Assembly: GCF_000499385.1 (NCBI RefSeq)
Contig: NW_013654362.1
Location: 1 to 64,000, forward strand
Reading direction: 5' to 3'
Length of the DNA: 64,000 nt
From: Eimeria necatrix
Lineage: Eukaryota > Apicomplexa > Conoidasida > Eucoccidiorida > Eimeriidae
The notes under the pieces are model-generated. The model made no database searches and had not been told where the DNA came from. It saw nothing but the letters and a program-made list of their open reading frames with translations. Made by a program: the position numbers and the translations under genes. Positions 30,583 through 41,925 of the stretch are shown in pieces (positions within the stretch are counted from its first letter, which is position 1; the number at the start of each line of letters is the position of its first letter).

Positions 30583-32698
30583 AAGAAAAAAGATATATCG
30601 GTTGTGGAATAGGACCCACGATGATGTCATCTTGATGCATTTTACTTGTCAAGTGCACCTTTAGTATTTGTAGATCGAACAGGAAGGAGAACCCGAACCC
30701 ACAGTTCTTGTCTCACTACCGGAGTGCAGATTCTTACTCTACTAAATTGATAATTCCAGGCCCTTTTACGTCCTGTAGACCAATGATCCTCAACATTGGG
30801 TCGTAAAAGGTAGATGCTGATATGAATTTGACCGACAATCATTCACAACCTCTCCGGAAGGTTTTTCCTGAAACTACGCACTTCTGCAGCTTCCAGATCT
30901 TAGTTATGCTGAACAGGCACCTTCCAGAATCTCCACAAACTCTGAACTCTCGTCGCTGCATATTAAATTCGTCAAAAGAGTTTAGAGGATGGCAGTGTCT
31001 CAAGGCTTTTCACGTGTGTCATCTATGATGACTACTAAGGTGACTGTTGTGATGACCGTAGTGCGGGGTACAACTGGGTCTTCACTTATTTGTTCTTTAC
31101 ACAGTGGCTCACACCATCATCGAGACGCATTCTCGATGAATTCTCGGGCTTCGGCGCCTTTGTCTATAGAAGCTTTCGTTTTTTGCCTTATCAGACTCTA
31201 ACAAACATCTGGCTTCGCTAGACTTCTTGTCGTAATCTGGATAGAGTGACAAGTGGCAAAGCCTCCGGCATACTGTGCCGCTCCCCTACAACTTTTACAC
31301 GTTTCTCGTATCCACCCCATCTTCTCCTCCCACTGAGGGCGCTGCGGCTCTGAGCGGCGCCTACCGGCCCACATGACTCATCGGAAGCACGTTCCAGTTT
31401 GGCTCTGGTCAGTGTAATCTCTAGCAGCCTGCTGAAGACGAGTGAGAGCAGCGCCTGTTGCTCGTCGCAGAGCGCGCATGGTAAGGCTCTCTGTATACTC
31501 TCTAGTTCCCTCTATCGCACAACTACAATCTTTTTCACAACTGAAAGCTTCTTGCAGAGTGCTCTAGGTCTTCCGGTTAGTCCTTGCCAGATCAAGGACT
31601 TCAACCTTTGCATTTTACACTCGATTCTAAGATGTAGCTGTTCTCAGGTCCCATATTCTTCGAGTGCCTGTATTAAACCCCTATCTAATATTTCCTTACT
31701 CCGTAAATCCATGGTTGCGTCTGGCTCTGATCACGCGTGCCGCACTTCGAGGAGCTCCAAAAATAGCTGTATGCGCTGTCTGATGGCTCAGAAAATGTCT
31801 TGGAACAAGTCCTAGTTGGAGTGAACCAATTCTAGCTAGACCGCTTCCTATTCCTTTTGGCAGGCTAGATGGCACTTCCTAGTAACTTGGAGCAACCTCC
31901 TCGGGTTCTTTCTAGCGCGGGAATTCAGTCCTTTTGACGCATTGCAGTGCATTTATATCATAAGCGTGAGTGTGTTTATTCATTTCATCCGAGAGAACAG
32001 TGCTTCTGCCGCATATTATTGCCTAGTGCCACAGTACAGGCCACACTTTGTTACACTGGGGCAGCTAACCCGCTAATGGCTCCAGTGTTTCTCTCGTTGC
32101 TCAAAGCATCGCATTCTATTAGTTATATGCCGCGTTTGGTACTTGGGTTTTGATGTACAAAAATGCAGCAGCTGCTTGAGCACATATCAAACATGGCATC
32201 TGCGATTTTGGTTGGGAGGACGCTATTTGGGAAGATGAGTTAAAGGGGAGCTTGGCCATGCAACGCACCGGAAACAACCGTAAGCAACCATAAGTTGTTT
32301 GCATATGAGTGCCACCCCAACAGGAATAAGTAGCCTTAGGCACATAATCACACCCTCTGGCAGGTCGCCCAACCTCATTGGTTTTAGTATGCTTGATGAG
32401 TGAACTCTTAGGCTGCAAGCTAGAAAAAACGACATGCTCATCGTAGCTTTCCATAAATTGTGAATTTTCCCGTCAAGTTCATGTACTTCTAACCGGCGAA
32501 TTTGTCTGAACAAGAACTCAGACAGCCCCAACAGATGTTGAGCGCCTATGTGCGACTGCAGAACGATTGCAATGCCATGGCTGTGGATTGTCCATTGTCC
32601 TGAAAGGTACTGAGCTTGAAGTTTTCTAGACACTCTTTGGCATTAAATGTCTAGGGAATAATATCCTTGGTTTGGGATAAGCTCTTAAGTTAGCAGAA
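30583..32698. other. Gene-poor region, possibly degraded mobile DNA
   Basis: No supported gene. A 139-codon plus-strand frame at 31399-31815 is Ser/Cys-rich. Its minus strand in one frame gives helical stretches (LRSKEILDRGLIQALEEYG, then KMQRLKSLIWQGL) broken by three stops, as a decayed gag-like or other gene would. Minus frames at 32119-32633 are equally uninformative. Confidence 0.4.
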
Positions 32699-33980
32699 GC
32701 AGCACAAGAGCGGCGGCAGCAGCTGCAATAGCACGTGCAGCAGCCTGCGGCGCGCCCCAACACCAGCAACAACAGCAGCAGCAGCACCACAGGCAGGCGG
32801 CATCGGGGGCTTCGTGGACTATGTTTCTGGTCTACTCTTTCCATCCGAATCTCACATAGTAAAACTTGTTATTTTGTGTGTTCTACGACAATACCTTTCG
32901 GTCACCACGCATCAGGGGTTGCAGCATATCAGGAGCCGCAGCGCAGCAACGGCAGCAGGATTCAGCTTTGCAGCGGCATCAGGAACAGCTGGAAGAAGTG
33001 CATGAAAGCGAGTCCAAGAGGGAACTTCTGTTTCCATACCGATAATCACCATCAAGTCTGTTATATTTGGGACCTTGGCAGTCGCATTCGTCGTTTGCAG
33101 ACAGGTGCTCCTCCACTGAACACCCGCGCGTTTACGCTCGGTAGATTCAACGCTTCACTTGCATTTTTCTGGTGTAGCGTGACTCGGAAGCTCTATATAC
33201 CTTCCTTGCTGCGTGCCATCTTGAGGTCTTCATGTCTTTTGGCCGTCCGTAGTGAGTTCGTCTTCAGTGGTGTTGGCTTCGCTGCGCCGCTACTGCGGTT
33301 GTGCTGCTTCACTGGTGCATCTTTGAAGGTGGCTTTTGCGGGCGCCTGCATGTTGTGTTTTGTTTTATTGCAGCTACTGATCGTAATTGCGGGCTTGGCA
33401 GCATACAGCACTCCGCACAGCCTCCGCCATCAGTGGTCCGTGAGGGCTGGATGTGCAACTGAGTACTCTACGGCCATTTCCACACCTCAGCATCTACCTT
33501 TATGTGTGCGGTTGCTGCTGCGGCGGCTGAGGACAGATCAACAGTCTGTGCAATGAAAGCTGCGTCTCTTCGTTTTTCCCTCTGCCCAGTCTATCCACGG
33601 CTGCTTCGGGACGGCAGCCGAGAGCGCTGCGCTGTACCTTGAATGCTCAGCTTCGTGCCTCGGCACAAAGCCCAGATACTTGTTACTGCTTTTGGGTTTT
33701 TGAGAACTGGAGTGCTGCTAGCTGCAGCCGAAGTCAACCTAACATCAGTAGTACCGAAGACCTAGAGCGCTACTCTCCACCTTCAGGACGTTCATGTGAA
33801 CGCCCACGCCCCCGCTGCAGGCGGCTTTGCGTCCGCTGCAGCGCTAAAGGCTGCAACAGCAGCGTTATCAGCCAGCGCAGGCTCTACAACGACAGCAGCA
33901 AAACCAGGCTCAACAGCAATAACAGCAGCAGCACCCCCTGTTCAGGTGCAGCTCTATAGTCCGGAGTTTCCACTGTGATG
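32699..33980 (+). CDS. Unresolved multi-exon CAG-rich locus
   Basis: Return of CAG runs marks a coding segment. Plausible pieces: about 32699-32855 (Ala/Gln-rich, with [12 protein letters not shown] in one frame or GGIGGFVDYVSG in another); 32924-33047 (after a CATCAG acceptor, QRQQDSALQRHQEQLEEV, a charged helix ending in TAA); and 33796-33978 (Ala-rich, FASAAALKAATAAL, ending LYSPEFPL). They may belong to one gene or several. Start, frame joins and function are unknown. Confidence 0.3.
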
Positions 33981-34536
33981 GAAGTGCAGGCATACGTGGA
34001 GTAAGGTGCAGCAAGGGTGGCCTCTCAGCTGGTGATGTTCTGTGGCTCGGCGAGACTTTGCAGCAGACGCGGTTAGGGTAGTGGACTACCGCTGTGCTGC
34101 ACATCTAGACAGAGTCACTTGACAGGTGAGCTGGCCGTGGCGCAGATGGTCTTTTGCGCGCTAGCATATGTTAGTCACGGTAGTTGTTAGTCTGAACGCG
34201 CTGGGATGTATATATTTGCGACTGGCAATGCGCGTGTTTTTCCCGCAGCATTGCTCTGATTCCGCCCACAAGCAGCAGCAGCAGCGGCTTGGAGCCGCAG
34301 GGCAATCCCCTTTCTGCTCAGCGCAGCATGAAGGAAGGGCAGCCGGCGCCTCCCAGCCCGGCGTTTCATTTCTGCGGCGGCGCAGCGCGTCAGCCAGTAA
34401 TCCGTTGCCGCGAACCACCGTGAGGCTGCGGCAGCAGCGGCAGCGGTTTCAGCAACTTATTTGCGGCGCCAGCATCCACATACAAGGAAGTTCGGGGATT
34501 TGATCTAGCTATCTTTCTTCTACGTTGGAAGTGAAG

Positions 34537-35751
34537 ATGGTTTTTTTCTCGCGCATGCGCCGCGAAAAGCGGAAGTGCGATGGCAGCAGCAGCTTCTGCT
34601 GTAGTAAGAGTGAGACTGACTCTGAGTGCAGTAGCCTGCGCCAGGACGTGTGTGACACCCTGCAGCCGCAACAGCAGCTGCTGGCTCCGTCTGTTGCGCT
34701 CGATCAGTGGTCCTTCCCCTCTTGCCGCAGTGGCCTCCGCACCAACAACGGCAACGCCAACAGCAACGGCGGCCACCGCCTATTCTCCCGACTCGCGAAT
34801 CATGGCGCTGCCTTCCCAGCAGAGGTGCCGCGAATGACGGGACGGCACAACAACGGGACTCTCTCCCAGTCTCGCCAGGAGAACCTTTGCGCAGCAAGAG
34901 AAGCGGGCACAGCAGCTGCAGCGGCACATGCACAACGGTGCATGCAGCGCAGCCCAACGGCAGGTGTGCCTTGCTGCTGCTGCAGCGACAGCAGCACGCA
35001 AAGCGGTGGCAGCAGTGAACTCTGTCGCGGGCGGTGGTGCAACGCCGCCTGCTCTTCAGGTCTTCTGTTGCAGCAACAGCAAGACCAGCTGAAGCCTCCG
35101 CAGGTGCCTCAGCAGCAACAGCACGCTGCAGGCATGGTGCTGAACGTCCCGACATTAATAGAGTCTAGGGGAGTGAAGTGTCTCATTCTGGATGCCCCAA
35201 CGAACGAGAATCTGCAGGCCTATCTTGCTCAGCTGGTCCAGGTGGGCGTGACCGACCTCGTGCGTACTTGCCCACCGACCTATGACGAGGCCCCAGTCGT
35301 GGGGGCAGGGATCCGTATGCACGACTTGACATTCCCTGATGGTGAGGCGCCCCCAGACGAAGTGATCGCACGCTGGCGAGCTCTCGCAGCGCAGGCGAAG
35401 GCAGAGGGAGGTGTCCTAGCCGTGCACTGTGTCGCTGGGCTGGGAAGGGGCCCTGTGCTCGTTGCAGTGTCGCTAATAGACAGCGGTTTGGAAGCTGAGG
35501 AGGCCGTCAACTTCATTCGCTCGCGCAGAAAAGGTATGATGCGCACCATTGACCGTTTCTGGGCAATTAGTACGTGGGATGTGAGGTGCGGGTGCAAGGT
35601 TGGAGAGAGTTTATTTGTGAGATTCGTTGCGATGGCTGCTTTGTGGGACTGTTCAGGGGCAATCAACAGACGGCAGCTTGCCTTCCTTCACAGCTACCGT
35701 CGTCATGCTGTTGCTTCTCGTCGCTGTATCAAGGGTTGCAACATAATGTGA
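34537..35751 (+). CDS. PRL-type (PTP4A) protein tyrosine phosphatase with CaaX box
   Basis: The conserved part begins at MVLNVPTLIESRG (ATG at 35134). It has PTNENLQAYLAQLVQVGV, LVRTCPPTYDE, the acid loop LTFPDGEAPP and the P-loop HCVAGLGRG, where Cys and Arg are the catalytic C-x5-R pair. An intron at 35534-35656 (GTATGA...TTCAG, 123 bp) separates FIRSRRK from GAINRRQLAFLHSY, matching the PRL order. The protein ends CNIM, a CaaX prenylation site, so it is expected at membranes. The frame is open upstream to an ATG at 34537, giving a Ser/Gln/Cys-rich extension of about 199 residues. PRLs are normally about 170 aa, so translation could instead start at 35134 (about 164 aa). The intron is divisible by three and lacks stops, so its retention keeps the frame. 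Confidence 0.85.
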   Translation: MVFFSRMRREKRKCDGSSSFCCSKSETDSECSSLRQDVCDTLQPQQQLLAPSVALDQWSFPSCRSGLRTNNGNANSNGGHRLFSRLANHGAAFPAEVPRMTGRHNNGTLSQSRQENLCAAREAGTAAAAAHAQRCMQRSPTAGVPCCCCSDSSTQSGGSSELCRGRWCNAACSSGLLLQQQQDQLKPPQVPQQQQHAAGMVLNVPTLIESRGVKCLILDAPTNENLQAYLAQLVQVGVTDLVRTCPPTYDEAPVVGAGIRMHDLTFPDGEAPPDEVIARWRALAAQAKAEGGVLAVHCVAGLGRGPVLVAVSLIDSGLEAEEAVNFIRSRRKGMMRTIDRFWAISTWDVRCGCKVGESLFVRFVAMAALWDCSGAINRRQLAFLHSYRRHAVASRRCIKGCNIM

Positions 35752-37621
35752 CGCCTAGTGAGGCTGTGTAACCGCGATGGGGATCAGAGTTCGTTGATTT
35801 ATGTATCTTAAACGTGGTCTCCATAGTGGAAGTGGACCACTGCTCCACTCGTTTTGATCCAGAGCAGCAGTTGCATATGAAAGGGCGAGCTGCTGTATAT
35901 ACGTGTGTACGCATACGTATCAATGTATACGTGTTTACACGTGCTATTCATACCACATCTGTGCCTAACGCGTGGGCAGTATATTTTGTCGGTGCGTTGG
36001 ACTCTGGCCATGGAGGCAAAACAAAGGAAGAGGCGTCGAAGCGGCGCTGTCACGTGCGCGCTATGATGTTGCTGCAATTTCGGGACGCCCTAAGAGAAGA
36101 AGGAGCTGGCAACTTGGTGTGGTAGCCGTGTACATAGTGAACATATATGCTGATTAAGTAGTGTAGTCCATGCCAGCCTGACGAGATGACTGCGCCGCTC
36201 TTTTGGAAGAAGGGTTATTTATTTGCTAGGGGTTGTTACTTCGGTTGGCCTGAAGGAGTCGGCTACTCCGCGTCCTGTGTTGAAGTAGAAAGGAAAGCGG
36301 GGGCAAGAGGAGACGAGTAGCAGATGCTGTGCCCTTAGTTCAACTGTAGACGATATTGGGGGCGTATACCTTCATGTACCTGTCTGTGTCGTTTTGCCTG
36401 CCTGTATGTCTTCTACGAGATATGAGTGAAATGCCATCGATGTTATCGTTTCTCCTGTCTGCACTACTCGTCGACAGAGAGGCGAATAGTGTGTTTCAGC
36501 TGTGGCCACTACTTCCCTAATATTCAGAAGAGGGTAGGGAGATTTGGTAGCTGTGCTGGCTTTGCAGCCCTCAGAAAACTACAGCATAGCCGCAGCTGAG
36601 ATTACATTGCCACATTTTAAGTGTCATCAAGGGGTGGTGTTGATTGTGCGATCGTTGCGGGAAGGAATCGTTGCGTGAAGTAATGGGGCAACTTCGATCT
36701 GACATGCATGAATATCAACGCATTCACATTTATGCGTGTCGGGAAGTGTGCATGAAGCTGGCTACGGCTCACGAGCTTTACCGGCCCGTCAGTTTTGTTG
36801 AACACGATTTGCACGTCTCCGCCGTGCCTACCCCGCCCTTGGAACTCTTTTTATTTCGAGCGCATGCCAGTGCGTTAAGGTATCCGCAATCGCAGCAGCC
36901 TTCACGTTTGGCACGTACTAGCATTTGTTGCATGTCAGTGCTAGTTTGCCAGCAGCGACAGGAGACGTAAGCAGAACTGGGCGTTACGGCGGCACTCTGT
37001 GGTTTCAGCGCTTTACGCCGCGGTGGTACGCTGTGATCGTAACCCAGAAAGCTCTGATCAGTGGCAGTTCCGCATTGGCCGGAGGAAGCCTGACGGTCTT
37101 TCGTGCTCTTGTTTATGGGTTGAATGCACTGCGGTTCAGTGGTGCGTCTGTCTCATGAGGCACATGCACCAATGTGCCCGTCCGGAACTGACGTCGGGAT
37201 CTTAACGCTGCACTCGCTACTTAACTGTTTCCCATTAATTGGAACGTTTAACTCAGTAGCTGCTTCTGGGCTGGCCACAGAAACGACCTGGATGTGGACC
37301 CGGATTTCCTGCCTAGAGAACTCCTGGTCATTAGTTGACGGCATAGTTACCACCTTGCTCCTAGTGTAGTTACCATTACCAGAATCTTTTCACCATTGTC
37401 GGCGCTCTGTAACCACTTTATCCATACCTGCGTAACTGAAGAGAATCTGTGGGGACTTCATTAGCAGTGCCCTCGAACTCTAGTGAACTACTGCCACACA
37501 GGGCAACCCCCAACAGCCTTCAGCCACCATTCACAAGAAGCGGTTCAAGAAATGACGCCAAGGATGCTTCCGTGCCAGGGCATGCAGCTGCAACATGGGA
37601 CTCTTGCACATGTCCCGAGCG
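35752..37621. other. Intergenic region, no supported gene
   Basis: About 1.9 kb between the PRL stop and the convergent Maf-like stop. Short frames on both strands (for example 36644-36970 plus, 37153-37353 minus) have no recognisable motif. The minus frame at 37153-37353 has a protein-like composition, but no partner was found. Confidence 0.5.
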
Positions 37622-38785
37622 CTACATATTTCCTGTCGAACGCTCAGGGTATATGGCGGCATTCATTCGTCCAATGAGAAGCGAAAGCATCTCTTCTACC
37701 CGACCAAGTGGGACGCCGATGACGTTGTGTGGGCATCCCGAGATGCCTTTAATGTGCTTTGCCATTTCGCCCTTCTCAATTAGGAGGGCTCCTGCTGAAT
37801 ACATAACGTCGCCCTCTTCCAAAATGCGCCTTCGTGCCTCTTTGTCCATCTTGCTGAGAGCCACCTGGGATTGGCAAGAGAACATCTCTCGCGAGTGGTA
37901 ATGATACGACTTCGGGCCCCCAGTGGAAAACAAAATATCTGCTGCATGAACCACTGTATATGGGCAAGTGCAAGGGTCTCGGTCGTCACTTGGCTCTGTA
38001 TACTGGAATTTGTTGCACGCTCTACATTTGTGCGGCAACTCTTTCTTTGCTGGCACCGGTGAATTAGGGTTCCTCGACTGCGCCTCCAGTTCATAAACTA
38101 GGTCACAAAGAACAACACTGGTGGTCACGATTATTGGGACATCTGCTTCTGAATAACTCTCGAGAAAGCTCGCAGCTTCGTCTTTATCTTTGGGTTTGAA
38201 CAAAACTTTTCCCTTGAATTGAATCCCTGTGTCCACCGCCATCAAGACAGGCAGTCGTCCGTCCGCAGCCTCCAACGCCATACATGACTTCGTGAAGGAC
38301 GCCAGCTGGGCTACTGCTGCCGCAGCTCGGCCGCTGCGTCTCGCGACTCTCTCCGCCTCCTGAAGAAGGGGCAGCCGCTGTGCTTCGGGGACGTTCAGAA
38401 TTTGGTTCTGCAGGCGGAGCTCCTGCAGGTGCTGTGTGTCCGGCATTTTAAGCGCTTGTATTGCTGCATCTGCTTTCAAATGGGCTATAAGTAGCGTTCG
38501 TGTGTCCGCCGTTACTTCAGGGTGCTTTTCCTCCAGCCACGTCTGCACGTCGCCTTCGTCCAGCGGGGCCGAGAAGGCCCCGATGGGAATTGCAGCCTTC
38601 GCGAAGAGCTCCCTCCGGAAGATGCTGGATGAAGCTAGCAACAAACTGCATTGTCTTGTTGCCATACGCATCAGATTCGGATATTCATCTGGGCGTGGAT
38701 ACTGATACGCAAACCCTTTCGTTGTGTGGTCTTGGGCGTTTTCTGCTGTCATGCTGCAGTGGTGGCTCGAGCGACTGATTATCAT
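37622..38785 (-). CDS. Maf-like nucleotide pyrophosphatase
   Basis: Single uninterrupted frame of 387 codons from a true ATG at 38785. The Maf fold signatures are present: LLLASSSIFRRELF at about residues 48-61 (substrate loop S-x-RR), VLMAVDTGIQFKGKVLFKPKD (the D of the family ADT motif and the KP motif), and near the end YSAGALLIEKG then IKGISGCPHNVIGVPL. Family members hydrolyse non-canonical or modified nucleoside triphosphates. At 387 aa it is roughly twice the usual length of about 200. The extra sequence includes a helical insert after the first motif and a Cys-rich insert (CRACNKF, then DPCTC) that could bind zinc. An N-terminal extension of about 45 residues lacks a clear targeting signal. 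Confidence 0.82.
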   Translation of the reverse strand: MIISRSSHHCSMTAENAQDHTTKGFAYQYPRPDEYPNLMRMATRQCSLLLASSSIFRRELFAKAAIPIGAFSAPLDEGDVQTWLEEKHPEVTADTRTLLIAHLKADAAIQALKMPDTQHLQELRLQNQILNVPEAQRLPLLQEAERVARRSGRAAAAVAQLASFTKSCMALEAADGRLPVLMAVDTGIQFKGKVLFKPKDKDEAASFLESYSEADVPIIVTTSVVLCDLVYELEAQSRNPNSPVPAKKELPHKCRACNKFQYTEPSDDRDPCTCPYTVVHAADILFSTGGPKSYHYHSREMFSCQSQVALSKMDKEARRRILEEGDVMYSAGALLIEKGEMAKHIKGISGCPHNVIGVPLGRVEEMLSLLIGRMNAAIYPERSTGNM

Positions 38786-39538
38786 GCGCTAAGAGGTCTT
38801 GAGCTAGGATAAATCTACTTGGAGAGGAGCAGGAAAAATGCTGGCAAGCGCTTTGAGGCGCAGGGGTCTGCCAAGTATAATCGCCCGCCCTAGATAGCCC
38901 GAACCTTCGACTTACGCTAAAGACACGGATCTAATATCGTGAACATCGCGAAGTGATTCAAATGCATTCTATTGCCAGCGTCAACACAAGAGGGTACGGG
39001 GCTGTGTCGACATTCTTAATATGACGAGCGCGGATGGGGCTCAAGCTCATCTTCGAAGGACCACACACCGCAGTATGGCTTTGCTACGACAGTTTGTGTT
39101 CTTGCCAATGCAAAAATTCAAGAAAGCTCGCATTGTCGTTTGATTTTTTCTGTATAGGGATCAAGGTATTCTTTAGGGTCCAACTAATGGATTCATTGCG
39201 CTACTAAGGGCCCCACCTCCGCAGGGAGGCTCCACTGCGTTCAATTCATCATCATACGGGGAGAAGATCACCGTTGTGATTGCTTACAGTATTTCTCTAC
39301 TGATAATATACGCAGCGGGTGCAAGCCTGTGGGTAGAGGAAGTGCGGGACGGCTCCCGAAATTCTGCGTTCTTCGCCAGAACCGCGGTATTCATCCAGAG
39401 AACTAGTTACTCTGCAGTCTTCCCTGGCCGTAACAGGCCTAGCCGGACTGCAATGCCTCAGCAGCTGCTTCAGCCATTGAGCTCAACCACGAGTCAATAT
39501 TCACGAAGGTTGTACTGCGATTGCCACGCGGCTTCATC
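38786..39538. other. Divergent intergenic region between Maf-like gene and EFG1
   Basis: About 750 bp between two start codons, so it should hold both promoters. No repeat or motif stands out. Confidence 0.6.
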
Positions 39539-41800
39539 ATGGCAACGGCAACAGCAGAGGCCCAACGGACGAAAAGCGTCGCAGGTGATGGCATCAAGCG
39601 GCGGAAGGGCACTCAATTAAGTCAGCAAGGGAAGAAGCGTGTGACAAGTTTTGCGCAGAAGGCGCGCAGCCTGCATCGTCTTCTGGAACACCGAAAGGAC
39701 GTACGCCGTTTCGAGTACTGCACCAATAAGCTCCGTACGCTGATTGTGAACGGCGCTTCCCGATTGGTTTTTCTCTAATGATGTTACACATTTGGCTTGT
39801 GGTACTCTGCTGTAGCTGCCAGAAGATGTACAGGCGAAAATGCGTTCGGAGGCGGACTCCCTTCAGCAGCTGCACAGGCAGCGCCTGAAAGAACTGAAGC
39901 GACAAAAGTTCATAAGGGCCAAAAAGGCCCTTTACTCCAAGCTTAAGTTTTTTGGTAGGCATGCCGGGGGTAGTTGACTGGTGCTAGGGCTTCTTCCTCG
40001 GAGTTCTATGCCAGAGTATCACCATGCCTCTCTTCTTCTCAGCTTCGCAAAGCCTTGCCTGCTGGTGCGGACGTGAACCTGCTCTTACCTGCAAAAAACA
40101 TTAATCTGACAATTTCTCTCCCCCACTCATAACCCATTTGGAGCAAGCTGCGTACTGTTCGACGTGATTGACGCAGAGCTGAAGAAGGTACAGCGGCGGC
40201 TGCATCAGACTCGAAAAGAGCTGCTGGGCTTACTGTCGCAGCAAGAGAGAATGCGGTCCTCAGCAACACCTTCTGATGATAAGAATTCAGCCTTATCGAC
40301 AGCAACTCCTGAGACCGAAGAGTGGCAGGCGCTTGCTGAACGCATAGCGGACGCTCAGCGAAGGCTGCGGCTACATCTTGATGATTTGAATTATATCCGA
40401 GTACTTAGAGCCACACGTGCATGCGTAGAACCTAGAGATAGATTATGCGTTGCGTTTTAGAAGTTGCATGCAATTAGCAACAGCAGCTGTAACTAGTGCG
40501 AGCTTGTGCGCAGCTGCAGCGGCCAGTGGACCTGTCATTTCCTCCCTTTCGATTCCGTGAGGGGGCTATGCATTGGCTGTCTGTTTGCATCCTGTAATGT
40601 GCTTTGGCTCAGCTATACCCTGTGGACGAGCCGTATGTTGCTCTTTTTCCTGGTGCGTATGTCGAATAATACACACATAGACGCATGTGAATGTATACAA
40701 GTGCCGTTGTCTCGGCACGACGTCTTTCGTGCTCTATATTCTCACTTGTGTGGTTTTAGTAGCAAAGCTGAAGTGCCACTGTGCTGCCAGTCAGATCGAA
40801 GTGCCCTGCTGTGGGTGGATCAACTGTTGGGTGTGGCGCTTTTTTTTTGCAGCCCAAGACACTGAAGATAGTCAGGAAAAAAGAAAGGCTATGCGGCTCC
40901 GCATTTTTCAGATGGTAAGAGGTGATAAGAAACCTACACCTGGGAGAATCAGGCAAACAGGGCTCCTAACGAAGGCGTAGAAAACGACGTAGAGACTTCT
41001 TCAGCGTATAGAATTGTTCGTTGAAGCATTGTGCTCGTGCGACGCATTGTGATAGTAGTGCGTGCCAGGAATCCAGCCTAACTTTGTGTTGTTTTTATCA
41101 CAGCTCGTAGAAAGCCGCCAAGGTGAAGACGGGAAAAGTGATGATGAGGCAGGTGAGCAAATACATGTGCGTGGCTGTGCGCTTCAGTTCCGTTTTCCCC
41201 AATTTATGATTGAATATCCCATCAGTATCATTTTATATCGTGCTAAATGCTTGTCTGATGCGAGCAGGAGGAGATGATATGTTTGTGGATGTCCAAGGGG
41301 CTGCGGAGGACGAAGCAACCCTTGCAGATCCTTTTGAGGAAGCCCACCCTTTGTCTGATAACGAGAATGACAAGGGACGTGGAGGAGCGCACAGACTTAA
41401 GAGTAAGGGCCCTCAGGCAAAGCCCACGAGCCATCCACACAACAACGCCCGAACGACTGGGAACGATGCAAGGCGCAGGCAAGGGAATGAGCGAGTGGCT
41501 AGGGGACCACGAGCGGGCAGCTGCGTTACGAGCAAGCAGCAGCTCTCAAAACCTAGCCACCGAGCGTTAGACCGAAGATCCACGCAGCAGAAGGCGTTTC
41601 AGCTCCACGAGCAGAAGGCTTTTCAGCACAAACGAAGCGGCAAAGAGGGCTCAGGACGGAGCCCAAAAGAGATCCAGCAACAAAGGGATGGCGGTTCGAC
41701 GGCAGCGAGCAAGGGCCTTACTAGCCAGCCAACACGAATTGGACTATCGAAACATAAGGCCCCAAATCAGCACCTTATGTTCGATTCCGATGAGGAATAG
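39539..41800 (+). CDS. EFG1: rRNA-processing protein EFG1 homologue
   Basis: Six exons whose phases all close: 39539-39700, 39816-39954, 40177-40416, 40853-40914, 41104-41152 and 41268-41800 (394 aa). The family core is split by introns: KARSLHRLLEHRKD then LPEDVQAKMRSEADSL, KELKRQKFIRAKKALYSKLKFFE, KKVQRRLHQTRKEL, and DDLNYIRVL, which corresponds to the LNYxxYFP region of EFG1. After QEKRKAMRLRIFQM comes an acidic stretch and then a long basic, Ser/Gln-rich tail (KSKGPQAKPTSH, FQHKRSGKEGSG) ending MFDSDEE. In yeast EFG1 acts in 18S rRNA maturation in the nucleolus. The tail is probably disordered. I chose the ATG at 39539 because no in-frame ATG precedes the conserved helix more closely. Confidence 0.8.
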
Positions 41801-41925
41801 CTCTTTCGCGCCATTTGAGTACACGTGAATATGATTGTTACAGCTTATTCCTGTCTCTGCAATGGCGTTCATCGCAATGAGTGTGTCTGGACTTACCAAG
41901 AAGACCTACTAACGGTTGACTCGGC

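Noticed and set aside
33193..33556. Hydrophobic plus-strand frame suggesting a membrane protein
   Set aside because: No ATG in context, no link to neighbouring exons, and the hydrophobicity follows from CTG/TTG-rich DNA.
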